Notes under the pieces: generated by a model
The model's input: the letters and a program-made list of their open reading frames with translations, nothing else
Database searches by the model: none
Told to the model about the DNA's origin: nothing
Assembly: GCA_003385635.1 (NCBI GenBank)
Contig: QQUY01000002.1
Span: forward strand, 496,001 to 560,000
DNA: 64,000 nt
DNA from: Acidobacteriota bacterium
GTDB lineage: Bacteria; Acidobacteriota; Blastocatellia; Pyrinomonadales; Pyrinomonadaceae
Direction of reading: 5' to 3'
Translations under genes and position numbers: made by a program
Shown: positions 18,726 to 28,991 of the stretch, piece after piece
How positions within the stretch are numbered: position 1 is the stretch's first letter
Layout of the letters: every line of letters starts with the position of its first letter

Positions 18726-21476
18726 ATGACAACAAAGAAAGATCCGATCTGCGGAATGTCCGTTGATCCTGCGAAAACGTCCTTTAAGACCGTCAGAGAA
18801 GATGAAACATTCTTCTTTTGCTCGCCCACCTGTCAACAGCGGTTTGAGAGTCAAACCGAGACGGTAGGGCAATCCAGGCTTCAAGATGGTGCGATAATTG
18901 GGGCATCCGGTTCTGGCGCAGAACCTAACGATTCGCCCTCAGTTACGATCAAATCAGAGAAAAGGACGGATCCCATTTGTGGCATGAAGGTGGATCCGGA
19001 GACAGCGTTCGGAACAAGCGAATTAGACGGCGAAGTTTATTACTTTTGCTCAAACACCTGTAAGACAACCTTTGAGACGAAGAACAGCAATGAGCGCGGC
19101 AGCAATCCCGATACTTTAATCCCCACCGGCGATTCTGGAACTAATCATGGTGACCTCGAGAAGCCAGAAATAAGCAAACAACTCAAAGATCCCGTGTGCG
19201 GAATGGCCGTCGAACCCGAAGCGGCTTTCGGAAAACTAGATCACGAAGGTACGACCTACTATTTTTGCTCGGCTTCTTGTAAAGCCAAATTTGAAAGTGA
19301 TCCGGATCAGTTCACCGGAGACCATGAAAGTTCTGCGCAGCATTTAGTTACTGAAGGCGTTGAATATACATGCCCAATGCACCCTGAAATTGTTCAGGAC
19401 AAACCCGGAAGCTGTCCTATATGCGGAATGGCATTAGAACCCCGCATGCTGGCAACCGACAAGGAAGACACATCGGAACTGGACGACATGACGAGGCGCT
19501 TTTGGGTAAGTGCGGTCCTGTCGCTCCCTGTGTTCTTAAGCGCAATGGCTGCAGAGTTTTGGCCTGAATCGATGGCTAAAATAATTGCTCCGAACACGCG
19601 GCAGTGGGTCGAGATGGTTTTGGCGACACCTGCCGTTGTTTGGGGAGGCTGGCCGTTTTATGTGCGTTGCTGGCAATCGATCGTCAACCGCAGCCTGAAT
19701 ATGTTCACGTTGATTGGAATTGGAGTTGGAATAGCGTGGATTTACAGCGTTATAGGAACGGTATTTCCCCGTATGTTCCCCGCGGACGTATTCAATGACA
19801 TGGGAGTCGTCCCTGTCTATTTTGAAGCGGCAGCGGTAATCACCACACTCGTGCTCCTTGGACAGGTCATGGAACTGCGTGCGCGGAGCCAGACGAATGC
19901 GGCGATCAAGTTGTTACTGGGACTTGCTCCGAATACGGCGCGGGTCATCAGGCCGGACGGGACTGAAGAAGACATCCCTCTTGAACAAGTTCAGTTGGGT
20001 GATAAGCTTCGAATCCGGCCTGGAGAGAAGATCCCCGTCGACGGGACGGTCATAGAGGGAGAGAGTCACGTTGACGAATCGATGGTCACCGGTGAACCTT
20101 TGCCCGAGAAGAAGAAGAAGGGTGAAGCGCTGATTGGTGCAACTGTCAACGGCACCGGTAGCCTTGTAATGCGCGCTGAGAAGGTTGGCGCTGACACCCT
20201 TTTATCCCAGATCGTAAGAATGGTGGCTGATGCTCAGAGATCCCGGGCACCCATTCAAAAGCTCGTCGACACAGTTTCCAGCTACTTTGTGCCCGCGGTC
20301 ATCGTTGTATCGATCATCACTTTCATTGTTTGGTCGATCTGGGGACCGGAACCAGCACTCGCCTTTGCCGTAATAAATGCAGTTGCCGTGTTAATAATCG
20401 CCTGTCCCTGCGCCCTTGGTCTTGCGACTCCGATGTCGATTATGGTTGGAACCGGAAAAGGGGCAATGATGGGAGTGCTTATCAAGAATGCGGAAGCACT
20501 TGAGGTAATGCGTAAAGTTGACACACTGGTGGTAGACAAAACCGGAACGCTCACAGAGGGGAAGCCTGCACTTGTGGCAGTCAATGCTGCGGAAGGATTT
20601 GATGAAGAAAGATGCCTCCGCATCGCCGCAACACTTGAGAAGAACAGCGAGCATCCGTTGGCAGAAGCAATTGTTAGAGGAGCTGAATCCCGGGGTCTCG
20701 AACTGTCGTCTCCCGATGATTTTCAATCGGTTACCGGAAAGGGTGTGGTGGGAAATGTGGAGGGTTCTCGAGTTGCGCTCGGCAATCGAAAGCTCCTTGA
20801 GAGCCAGCAGATTGACGTCCTCGATTTTGTTGAAAAAGCCGATAAACAACGCTCTCAGGGTCAAACCGTGATGTTTCTTGCGATTGAGGGAAAACTGGCC
20901 GCCTTGATCGGGGTCGCCGATCCGATAAAGGGGTCTACTCCTGAGGCCATTAGAGATCTTCATGCTGAAGGAATACAGGTAATGATGCTCACGGGTGATA
21001 GCCGCAAAACCGCTGAGGCAGTCGCTTCTAAGTTAGACATCGATCAGGTTGTCGCGGAGGTATTGCCGGACGAGAAGGCGGCAATCGTCAAGAAGTTTCA
21101 GGACGAAGGAAGGCTCGTTGCTATGGCGGGCGATGGAATTAATGACGCTCCGGCTTTGGCTCAGTCACATGTTGGAATCGCGATGGGCACCGGCACCGAT
21201 GTTGCGATGGAAAGCGCGGGCGTGACGCTAATAAAAGGTGACCTTCGGGGAATTGTCAGAGCCCGGCGATTGAGCCGTGAAACCATGAAGAACATAAGGC
21301 AGAATCTGTTCTTCGCGTTTATCTATAACACCCTCGGTGTACCGGTAGCAGCAGGAGTTCTGTATCCGTTCTTCGGAATACTACTATCACCGATTATCGC
21401 GGCGGCGGCCATGAGTTTTAGCTCGGTTTCCGTGATCTTCAATGCGTTGCGGTTAAGGCGATTTAAGGTCGATTAA
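18726..21476 (+). CDS. Copper-translocating P1B-type ATPase with three N-terminal YHS domains and a heavy-metal-binding domain
   Basis: YHS x3 ([10 protein letters not shown]...[21 protein letters not shown]...[21 protein letters not shown]...[11 protein letters not shown]), YTCPMHPEI...[45 protein letters not shown] 18726 or GTG 18651. Confidence 0.95.
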   Translation: MTTKKDPICGMSVDPAKTSFKTVREDETFFFCSPTCQQRFESQTETVGQSRLQDGAIIGASGSGAEPNDSPSVTIKSEKRTDPICGMKVDPETAFGTSELDGEVYYFCSNTCKTTFETKNSNERGSNPDTLIPTGDSGTNHGDLEKPEISKQLKDPVCGMAVEPEAAFGKLDHEGTTYYFCSASCKAKFESDPDQFTGDHESSAQHLVTEGVEYTCPMHPEIVQDKPGSCPICGMALEPRMLATDKEDTSELDDMTRRFWVSAVLSLPVFLSAMAAEFWPESMAKIIAPNTRQWVEMVLATPAVVWGGWPFYVRCWQSIVNRSLNMFTLIGIGVGIAWIYSVIGTVFPRMFPADVFNDMGVVPVYFEAAAVITTLVLLGQVMELRARSQTNAAIKLLLGLAPNTARVIRPDGTEEDIPLEQVQLGDKLRIRPGEKIPVDGTVIEGESHVDESMVTGEPLPEKKKKGEALIGATVNGTGSLVMRAEKVGADTLLSQIVRMVADAQRSRAPIQKLVDTVSSYFVPAVIVVSIITFIVWSIWGPEPALAFAVINAVAVLIIACPCALGLATPMSIMVGTGKGAMMGVLIKNAEALEVMRKVDTLVVDKTGTLTEGKPALVAVNAAEGFDEERCLRIAATLEKNSEHPLAEAIVRGAESRGLELSSPDDFQSVTGKGVVGNVEGSRVALGNRKLLESQQIDVLDFVEKADKQRSQGQTVMFLAIEGKLAALIGVADPIKGSTPEAIRDLHAEGIQVMMLTGDSRKTAEAVASKLDIDQVVAEVLPDEKAAIVKKFQDEGRLVAMAGDGINDAPALAQSHVGIAMGTGTDVAMESAGVTLIKGDLRGIVRARRLSRETMKNIRQNLFFAFIYNTLGVPVAAGVLYPFFGILLSPIIAAAAMSFSSVSVIFNALRLRRFKVD

Positions 21477-21734
21477 ACCTCTTCAATAGTTATCTCAATC
21501 TGTGGGTTCGCAAGGGTAATGCCTGTTCAACATTGCGAGCCCTATTTATGTTCGCAGTGGTGGACTCGCTTTTCCATCTTCCTCATCCGGACCCTTTAAT
21601 CCCCGATTTATCTAGCAGTCAATATTATGAGCCTTACTAGGGTCGGGTCAGAAGTTTGGGGATTCGCTCTTGGATTTTCAAGCGACCTATATATGAGTAG
21701 AACTCAAGTGATCCAAAGAAGAGCAACTAACAAA

Positions 21735-21932
21735 ATGAAGATTCGAATTGTCAAAAGGGACGAGGTCCAAACCGCGAAAAGCGAACGGAAAAGCGCGATT
21801 CAGCACAGAGAAGACCGGAGAAAGATTTCGAGAACTGTTTCCGCCTGGGTTGAGGAATTCCAACTGCGGCGTAGAAAAGAGTCGCAGGGTCAAGTTATTT
21901 CCTTTTTCCTTGAGCAGAAGGCCATTAACTAG
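21735..21932 (+). CDS. Small charged hypothetical protein
   Basis: MKIRIVKRDEVQTAKSERKSAIQHREDRRKISRTVSAWVEEFQLRRRKESQGQVISFFLEQKAIN; composition plausible, no family recognised. Confidence 0.3.
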   Translation: MKIRIVKRDEVQTAKSERKSAIQHREDRRKISRTVSAWVEEFQLRRRKESQGQVISFFLEQKAIN

Positions 21933-21960
21933 GCCCGGCAAGTTTCGAAGGAGAAGATGA

Positions 21961-22635
21961 ATGCACGGTTACGATGAATATGCATATGGGATGTGGGTAG
22001 TAGTTGCGTTCAATATCGCAATTTTTTTGTTCTTTACCCTTGGCTTTCTGAAACCAAGGGGAGGCCAACAATGGCGAAGCATGGGCGTCGTAATCGCTTT
22101 CATCGTAGCGCTGTTCGCTGAAATGTACGGATTCCCGTTAACGATCTACCTTTTGGTTGGCTGGCTTGGTAGCGCTTATCCAGCATTGCAGCCATTTTCA
22201 CATAAATTCGGCCATCTGTGGGTAGTTGTGCTGGGCGGTTCGACAGCAGCATGGGTTCTCGTTATGGGCCTGAGCATTATTGTACTGCTCGCCGGATACA
22301 CGCTCTTATCTAAGGGTTGGACACAGATCCATGGTGCACAAGGAAGACTTGTAACAGATGGGATCTATGCATATGTACGACATCCGCAGTATACCGGCCT
22401 GTTTCTGGTTATTCTCGGATTCCTAATCCAGTGGCCAACGCTTCTTACCGTGCTAATGGCGCCAATACTGGTAATTGCCTATGTGAAACTCGCCAGAAGC
22501 GAGGAGCGGCGCGCGTTAAACGAGTTCGGAGTGAAGTACAAAGAGTATATGGAGCAAACACCTGCCTCGTTCTTTCCTCCTTTGAGACTTTGGAAGGAAT
22601 TCCTGTTTGTGAAGGTTCCAAGACAAGCAACCTAA
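21961..22635 (+). CDS. Isoprenylcysteine carboxyl methyltransferase (ICMT)-family membrane methyltransferase
   Basis: GIYAYVRHPQYTGLFLVILGFLIQWPT ... RSEERRALNEFGVKYKEYMEQTPASFFP. Confidence 0.87.
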   Translation: MHGYDEYAYGMWVVVAFNIAIFLFFTLGFLKPRGGQQWRSMGVVIAFIVALFAEMYGFPLTIYLLVGWLGSAYPALQPFSHKFGHLWVVVLGGSTAAWVLVMGLSIIVLLAGYTLLSKGWTQIHGAQGRLVTDGIYAYVRHPQYTGLFLVILGFLIQWPTLLTVLMAPILVIAYVKLARSEERRALNEFGVKYKEYMEQTPASFFPPLRLWKEFLFVKVPRQAT

Positions 22636-22904
22636 GATGGTGTCCATGCACTGCCCCGTCCCAGCAAACAGGGTTAAAGATGGCGTTCTGCAGCCTTCCA
22701 CAATCAACAAAGTTTTCGTTATTTCTGTTTAATCTTCGGTTTAACTTACAGTTGCTAATTTTTACTCATTGATAAGTAAGCTGATGAAGGATGTCGATCC
22801 GGATTCGAGTTCTCATGCAATTTGGGGAATGCCGATATTTTCCGAACGGCATGGCTTATAGAACAAAATTAATGATTCGAAAATTCTTAATGGAGATTAA
22901 AACG

Positions 22905-23453
22905 ATGAAGTTCAAGATAATGTTAGTTGGTTTGGTAGCAGTACTTATGTTCATAGTGAGCACTGATTCTTATGCTCAGGGCGACGCCAAGATGGCGATG
23001 CACAAGTCAGACAAGAGCCCAATGTCGGAAATGATGAATAGCTCCCATCACAAAATGGGTATGGCTTATCGTAAGAATCTGAACACTCTTGCGACAACCT
23101 TGGTCGATCTTTCGACGGGTACTGACGCCGTCAATCATGACTTGGTAAAAGCGATTGTGGCTGATATCAAGAATGCTTCCGGCATGATGAATCGGATTCA
23201 CATGGATCACATGGGCAAGATGAAACCCGAGATGAAATCGAAAATGGCTCCAATGATGGAGAAAATGAAAACAAAAAGGGAGAAGCTTGCAAACCACATA
23301 AAGGCACTGGAAACGGCGGCAAACACCGATGCGTTTGACATGAAAGAAATCGGAATGCATGCTGCTGCGATTGCCGAACTAACAAGCTCTCACGACATGA
23401 AGCGGAAGCATAAAGAGAAGATGAAAATGGATGGAATGAATCGGGACAAGTAG
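22905..23453 (+). CDS. Secreted Met/His-rich protein (putative periplasmic metal-binding)
   Basis: Signal peptide MKFKIMLVGLVAVLMFIVSTDSYAQ; repeated M/H/K motifs MHMDHMGKMKPEMKSKMAPMMEKMK. Internal ATG 22905. Confidence 0.7.
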   Translation: MKFKIMLVGLVAVLMFIVSTDSYAQGDAKMAMHKSDKSPMSEMMNSSHHKMGMAYRKNLNTLATTLVDLSTGTDAVNHDLVKAIVADIKNASGMMNRIHMDHMGKMKPEMKSKMAPMMEKMKTKREKLANHIKALETAANTDAFDMKEIGMHAAAIAELTSSHDMKRKHKEKMKMDGMNRDK

Positions 23454-23499
23454 ATATTACTCCGCCATCCGACTCTGCAAAATACTTTAAGGAGGTCCA

Positions 23500-23757
23500 A
23501 TGAAAATCAAAGCGATTCCTTTTGCGATTGCAACCGCACTTACTGCTGTGATCTTGTGGGTCGTGTGCAGTGTACTGGTGTTCGCGATGCCAGATCAGAT
23601 GATGGGTATGTCGGGAAACATGATCCATGCGAATCTTTCTGAAATGAGATGGGATCTTTCTATAACAGGACTAATGATCGGATTGATCGCTTGGGGGGTA
23701 TTCGCGGGAGTGTTCGGATGGTTCCTGGCGGTAGTCTACAATTTACTGAACAAATAG
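23500..23757 (+). CDS. DUF5676-like small membrane protein (paralogue 3)
   Basis: FAIATALTAVILWVVCSVLVFAMPDQMMGMSGNMIHANLSEMRWDLSITGLMIGLIAWGVFAGVFGWFLAVVYNLLNK; RBS aaggaggt. Confidence 0.75.
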   Translation: MKIKAIPFAIATALTAVILWVVCSVLVFAMPDQMMGMSGNMIHANLSEMRWDLSITGLMIGLIAWGVFAGVFGWFLAVVYNLLNK

Positions 23758-23846
23758 CGATTCAATTTGATCGTGGGCAGCCGCTTCCTTGAACTAAAGA
23801 GACGGCTGTCGATTTTTTTGCCGGCTATTTAAGCTTTCTAACGACT

Positions 23847-24401
23847 ATGAAGAACCTACTATTAATCCTCAGTTTTGTTATTGTGTCTGGGCTTACGCTT
23901 GTAGGGTGCTCAGATTTATCCGGTGAACCACCAGCCGCAAAAACTGATTCCGAAAGCTCTGAACCGGTCGATCGGACCGAATTAAAAGACCAGCCCACAG
24001 CTAAACCGAAGGAGAAAACTGCAAGTTCGACAAAGATTACCGTCTATAAGTCACCAACCTGCGGTTGTTGTACTTCATGGGAGTCTCATCTGGAGGATAA
24101 TGGCTTTGTCGTTAGTTCCAATTCGACGGATAAAATGACCGAGATCAGACAGCGATTCAACGTACCGCGATCGTTGAGTTCCTGCCACACCGCGATTATT
24201 GATGGCTATGTGATCGAGGGTCATGTGCCTGCAGCTGATATCAAAAAACTGCTCAGTGAGCGACCGGAATTAGTAGGTTTGGCGGCACCCGGAATGCCTA
24301 AGGACTCCCCGGGAATGCAGCCTAAGGATGAGGAGCCAAAGGGTTACGACGTACTAAGCTTTGATAAGAACGGTAATACAGACGTTTTTACTTCTTATTG
24401 A
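23847..24401 (+). CDS. DUF411 metal-binding lipoprotein
   Basis: Lipobox LTLVGC; ITVYKSPTCGCCTSWESHLEDNGF, SLSSCHTAIIDGYVIEGHVPAADIKKLL. Confidence 0.9.
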   Translation: MKNLLLILSFVIVSGLTLVGCSDLSGEPPAAKTDSESSEPVDRTELKDQPTAKPKEKTASSTKITVYKSPTCGCCTSWESHLEDNGFVVSSNSTDKMTEIRQRFNVPRSLSSCHTAIIDGYVIEGHVPAADIKKLLSERPELVGLAAPGMPKDSPGMQPKDEEPKGYDVLSFDKNGNTDVFTSY

Positions 24402-24729
24402 CCAGACCGACTCCCAGTTAAGCTCCGAGGCCTGTTTCGATTTCGTTCTGTTCAATGGGTCGTGTCTCATGCCCTTTGCTTTTGATATTTCAGAACATTT
24501 GGATTGGTTCGTCCTTCTCTGCCTCCCGCTCATTCCTATGGCAATTCTCTACTCAGCGAAATGATTAGGAACAACTTAAGACTCTTCTAAAGCCTGGCGA
24601 CGAAACTCACGTGTGCTCACATTTGTGAAATTTTGCCAATATTACACGTTTTTTAATTGCGGGCTGATGCTCAGAAGATTTGGGCCGGAAAAGAGTTTCA
24701 TAGACAGAAAGTAGCTGGAAGTTAATCGA

Positions 24730-25770
24730 ATGAAAAATGTTGAGGCAAAGCTTCATCCAATGAGCAAAGTGGCTCGCGTTAATCTTGACACAAGGATCAG
24801 CGGAGAGATTGCAAACGATCGATTAAAACTAGTCGAAGCCCGATGCTGTTTATGCGAGACCGAAGAAGCTAAATCAATTGCAACCGGCGAAGACTTTGAG
24901 TACCTGACGAGCGATGACAGCTTTGAAGTTTCGCAGTGCCAACTATGTTCATTGGTTTATCTAAACCCCCGTCCCGACATTTCCGAATTCGAAAGAATTT
25001 ATCCGCCTGAGTATCACGCCTTTGAATTTTCTGAACAAGAATTTGGTCTCGTCTATAGGATCCGCCGCAAGTTGGAAGCGAAAAGGTTGTTGAGATGGTG
25101 CACAGGGCTCAAGCAAAAAGCGCGGATACTCGACGTTGGTTGCGGAGATGGTTTTCACCTAGGCCTGCTTGAAGAATTTGGCGAAGAATCGTGGGAACTT
25201 GAAGGTATCGATCTGGATCAGAGAGCGGTCGATATCGGGAGAAAACAAGGCCTGAACATTCGTCACGGTTCGTTAGAAACTCTCCAAATGCCCGAATCCC
25301 ATTACGATCTTATTATTCTCGTCCAAACCCTGGAACACGTAGCCGAGCCCGTTGAACTCCTACAGAAGATCCGATCGCTGCTGAGACCAGGCGGCAGACT
25401 TGTCGTGGTAACGGACAACACGAGATCTCTGGATTTCCGCTTGTTCAAAGGGCGATACTGGGGCGGGTATCACTTTCCCCGACATTGGTATCTATTTAAC
25501 CCATCAACGATAAGGAATTTGGCTGAGATCACAGATTTTACTGTTGATCGCCTGACGACCCAGGTAAGCCCGGTCAACTGGACCTATTCGATCCACAATT
25601 GGCTCGTCGACCGTAAAGCACCAAGCTGGTTACGCAGTTTCTTCAGTCTTCGGTCACCAATAGCCCTTAGTTTCTTCACCGTGTTTGACTTGCTCAATCA
25701 GTTGCTTGGCCGGGGCGCTCTGATCAATGCAACTCTTTGCCGTCCCGTCGAACCTGTTCCAAAGCCATAA
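24730..25770 (+). CDS. SAM-dependent methyltransferase with N-terminal zinc-ribbon-like region
   Basis: CCLCETEE...QCQLCSLVYLNPRP; ILDVGCGDGFHLGLLEEFG; LRPGGRLVVVTDN. Confidence 0.87.
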   Translation: MKNVEAKLHPMSKVARVNLDTRISGEIANDRLKLVEARCCLCETEEAKSIATGEDFEYLTSDDSFEVSQCQLCSLVYLNPRPDISEFERIYPPEYHAFEFSEQEFGLVYRIRRKLEAKRLLRWCTGLKQKARILDVGCGDGFHLGLLEEFGEESWELEGIDLDQRAVDIGRKQGLNIRHGSLETLQMPESHYDLIILVQTLEHVAEPVELLQKIRSLLRPGGRLVVVTDNTRSLDFRLFKGRYWGGYHFPRHWYLFNPSTIRNLAEITDFTVDRLTTQVSPVNWTYSIHNWLVDRKAPSWLRSFFSLRSPIALSFFTVFDLLNQLLGRGALINATLCRPVEPVPKP

Positions 25771-25774
25771 GCCT

Positions 25775-27148
25775 ATGAGAAATATTTCGAAAAATAAACC
25801 TGTTGTAATCGTTGGCGGCGGACTCGCCGGACTAACTGCCGCGAACTATTTGCATGAGAAAGGGATACCGTTTGTTTTGTTTGAAGCTGGTGAGCGGCTA
25901 GCCGGGCTTGCACAGAGTTTCCACGACAAGGATGGCTTTACATATGACTTCGGGGCCCACTTTGTTACGAACCGCCTGGCTGATGCAATTGGTGTCGGTG
26001 CGCAGTGCAAGGATGTGCCTCTCTATGGAGAATCGGTTTGGCTCGAAAAACGCTCTCACAGTTATCCACTCGGTCTAATGCTGGTTCCAAGATTCACGTT
26101 AAGCGGGATCAAGTCGAAGATCAAAGGTCTCGCCGGTATGAACGCAAATGGGTCGGCGGCGAACTGGTTTAGATCGAGCTATGGCGAGAAGTTGGGTAAC
26201 GAGATAGCGATTCCCTTGACCGAAGCATGGTCCGGAGCACCCGGTGAAGACCTTTCATCGGCAGTCGGAGACAGTATCCCGGGAAGTATGCTCAGGACAA
26301 TATATTTGAAGCTTGCTAGTCGCTGGACAGGTCGAGCCGTATCATGCGGATATAGCCGGGAGAAACCCGAACATCCAGGTGTATGGCACGTGTATCCCGA
26401 TGGAGGTGTCGGAGTATTGTGTCAGAAACTCGCCGAAAACATCATGGATTCGATCAGGTTGAGTTCCCCTGTTGAGGAGATTCTCGTTGAGAATGAAAAG
26501 GTCGTAGGCGTTAAGGTCGGAGGGAAGCGCATCGACGCAGGAGCCGTAATTAGCACAGCCCCTGTCCACATTCTCGCAAGGCTCGTAAATGGAACCTCGA
26601 CTCTCGATTATCTGTTGAAATTCAGGTACCGTCCGATGACATTTGTGAACATGCGTTTTGAAGGGCGTGGGTTGTTGCCGGATGTTGTTACATGGACTCC
26701 TGAAGATAAGTATCCGTTTTTTCGGCTGACTGAAACTGCGGTGTCGATGCCATGGCTGGCTCCGGCGGGCAAGACCGTGATTACCGTTGATATCGGCTGT
26801 GAAATCGGTGATGACATCTGGGAAATGGAAAACGACGCTCTAGGTGAGAAGTGCCTAAATAACCTCCTGCCTTTGATACCCGATGCAAAGGAACGATATC
26901 TCGGCTGCAAAGTATTGCGAACACCGCTCGCCTACCCGATATTTCTAAAAGAGTACGAAGAAGACCGAAAGCGATTCGAAAAAGGTACTGAAATTGACGG
27001 ACTAATAAGTATTGGACGAAATGGTGAATTTCGGCATGTGTTTATGGAAGATGCATACTGGCGTACGCGTCAAAAGGTAGATGAACTATTGGGGAACGAA
27101 CCTCAAGCGTCACCGCAACCAACCAACAATGGAAATAACACAGGATGA
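25775..27148 (+). CDS. FAD-dependent oxidoreductase (protoporphyrinogen oxidase / amine-oxidase-like)
   Basis: KPVVIVGGGLAGLTAANYLHEKGIPFVLFEAGERLAG Rossmann; internal ATG 25775. Confidence 0.88.
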   Translation: MRNISKNKPVVIVGGGLAGLTAANYLHEKGIPFVLFEAGERLAGLAQSFHDKDGFTYDFGAHFVTNRLADAIGVGAQCKDVPLYGESVWLEKRSHSYPLGLMLVPRFTLSGIKSKIKGLAGMNANGSAANWFRSSYGEKLGNEIAIPLTEAWSGAPGEDLSSAVGDSIPGSMLRTIYLKLASRWTGRAVSCGYSREKPEHPGVWHVYPDGGVGVLCQKLAENIMDSIRLSSPVEEILVENEKVVGVKVGGKRIDAGAVISTAPVHILARLVNGTSTLDYLLKFRYRPMTFVNMRFEGRGLLPDVVTWTPEDKYPFFRLTETAVSMPWLAPAGKTVITVDIGCEIGDDIWEMENDALGEKCLNNLLPLIPDAKERYLGCKVLRTPLAYPIFLKEYEEDRKRFEKGTEIDGLISIGRNGEFRHVFMEDAYWRTRQKVDELLGNEPQASPQPTNNGNNTG

Positions 27149-27366
27149 ATTCAAACAAAGAACAAAAGATGCTACTCCAAGGTTTGCTTGTATGGGCATT
27201 CCTAGGCTTTGTCTTGGTTATTCTCTGGATCCTAACCTATCTCGTTATTAACGTTCTGTTCTTCAACGGTCCAAATCTTTACTCGTTCGGCTCCTTTGTT
27301 TCAGCTTTTCTCGCCGGAATATTTGGAATCGGTGTTTCGTACGCTTTTTTTAGAAAGCTCACTTGA
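27145..27366 (+). CDS. Small two-TM membrane protein
   Basis: ATGA overlap with preceding gene. Confidence 0.55.
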   Translation: MNSNKEQKMLLQGLLVWAFLGFVLVILWILTYLVINVLFFNGPNLYSFGSFVSAFLAGIFGIGVSYAFFRKLT

Positions 27367-27685
27367 TTCATCGTCGAAACAGCTTTCCAAGCTGTTATTG
27401 ATAACGATATAGGAAACTATGAAGTTCCTGTGGATAACTCAGTAGCACTCAACTTGTAGATTCAATTCCGTTTGTGAATATCCAGCTGGCCTTACCAGAC
27501 TTCTTTAGCGACAATTTCGCAGATTTAAAACGAAATTTGAGAGTCGTTCCCCCGTCCTGAAGAACCTTCACAGACACTCAAGACTAATCCGGCAAGGCAA
27601 TTGACCGGAGGAATTATCAGTCTTCTTTTTGAGTTGAAATTCCTGCTACGATTTAAGTACCAAAGACTCACTAACGAAAATCAAA

Positions 27686-28132
27686 ATGCCATCGAATTTC
27701 AAGAACGGAATTCGAGGCGCACGAAAGAGGACCGGGCTGACCCTCGATCAAGTGGCGTTGCTGCTTGGATACAAGACCACCTACTCAGTTTCAAAGTTTG
27801 AAACGGGAACCAGGCACCCGCCGATTTCGACCGCCCTCGATTTCGAAATCATCTATCACACCCCGGTCAGGCTTCTTTTTGAAGACCTGTACCTTGAACG
27901 CAGGGAACACCTGAGAAAGAGATGGAACTCCAAATCGGAATCCCTTCCAACTTCTCACTGGTTCCCAAAGGGGAGGGCTGCTTTGAGACAGTCCGAATAC
28001 TGTTTCTTTGGTGAGAAGCTTCTGCAAGACGAACTCTCACTGCTTGAAAAAGAAACAGTAAGAAAACACGCGCTCGACCTTGTAAATGCGTCCTCCGGTC
28101 TTGGTCAGTCGCCGCCCTGGACTCTGACATAA
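27686..28132 (+). CDS. XRE-family HTH protein
   Basis: GIRGARKRTGLTLDQVALLLGYKTTYSVSKFETGTRHPPISTALDFEIIY. Confidence 0.75.
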   Translation: MPSNFKNGIRGARKRTGLTLDQVALLLGYKTTYSVSKFETGTRHPPISTALDFEIIYHTPVRLLFEDLYLERREHLRKRWNSKSESLPTSHWFPKGRAALRQSEYCFFGEKLLQDELSLLEKETVRKHALDLVNASSGLGQSPPWTLT

Positions 28133-28190
28133 GAAAAAAAACGGCTTACTCAAGCCGGAATCTCTTCACATCATTAATCACCCCACAAAC

Positions 28191-28718
28191 ATGAGACGAA
28201 AATCAAACGAAATCATCCTGGGAATCGACCCGGGATCTCGCCACATCGGATTTGCTGTGTTTCGCCGCGGCGAACTCGACGACTATGGCATCAAGTCGAT
28301 CAAACAAAACTCTCACCCAAAGACGATCAGAAAACTTGCATCCGTTATTCGAAATCTGATCGATCTGGAAGGAGCTAATGTCGTAGCAGTTGAGATCCCC
28401 GTAACTTATCAACAGAAAAGTTCACTTGTTGCCGTTGTTGTAGAAAAGATAAAGTCCCTGGTAATTTCTGAATTCGGTAAATACGTAAATCTGAAAGTGG
28501 TCGATCCGAGGATCGTGAAAAAGGCGATCTGCGATGAGCTAAAGCCAACCAAAGCGAACATGGCGAAAAAGCTCGCGGAACTATTCCCACAACTACGCCC
28601 TAAACTCGATCTTCCTAATCCAGGCCAAACAAACTATCACGCGCGAGTTTTTGACGCGATCGCGATGGCATACTATTGCGTCTACCTCGAAAACGAGTTG
28701 CCGCTTCCGAATGCGTAA
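28191..28718 (+). CDS. RuvC-like Holliday junction resolvase / RNase H-fold nuclease
   Basis: ILGIDPGSRHIGFAVF, VVAVEIPVTYQQKSS, HARVFDAIAMAYYC acidic catalytic positions. Confidence 0.8.
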   Translation: MRRKSNEIILGIDPGSRHIGFAVFRRGELDDYGIKSIKQNSHPKTIRKLASVIRNLIDLEGANVVAVEIPVTYQQKSSLVAVVVEKIKSLVISEFGKYVNLKVVDPRIVKKAICDELKPTKANMAKKLAELFPQLRPKLDLPNPGQTNYHARVFDAIAMAYYCVYLENELPLPNA

Positions 28719-28860
28719 GATCAAGACGGGCAATCGGAGGAGCCCACTGATACGAATGGTGGAAGAGCACTTTCCGGAGATCGAAGATGAGAAAAAGGAG
28801 GAAGCTGCTGAGAATCTGCAGCGTTATCTTTTAGCACTCGAGCGGCTTCTCCAAGACTAA
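28711..28860 (+). CDS. Small acidic hypothetical protein
   Basis: ATG overlaps RuvC stop by 8 nt; MRKIKTGNRRSPLIRMVEEHFPEIEDEKKEEAAENLQRYLLALERLLQD. Confidence 0.4.
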   Translation: MRKIKTGNRRSPLIRMVEEHFPEIEDEKKEEAAENLQRYLLALERLLQD

Positions 28861-28991
28861 AATATTGACGAGTTTCCCTTTAAATACTACGGTTTAAAAG
28901 AATCTCGCTCCAGCTATTTTCTTAAGCTCAACTGGGATTTTCTACATGTTCAGTTGAGTTTTTGATTTCCCTATTAAATCAAGCAAAATCT

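Noticed and set aside
27378-27396. aacagctt-tcc-aagctgtt as a terminator
   Set aside because: Good 8-bp dyad but no T-tract follows; could be an operator or chance, not called as a feature.
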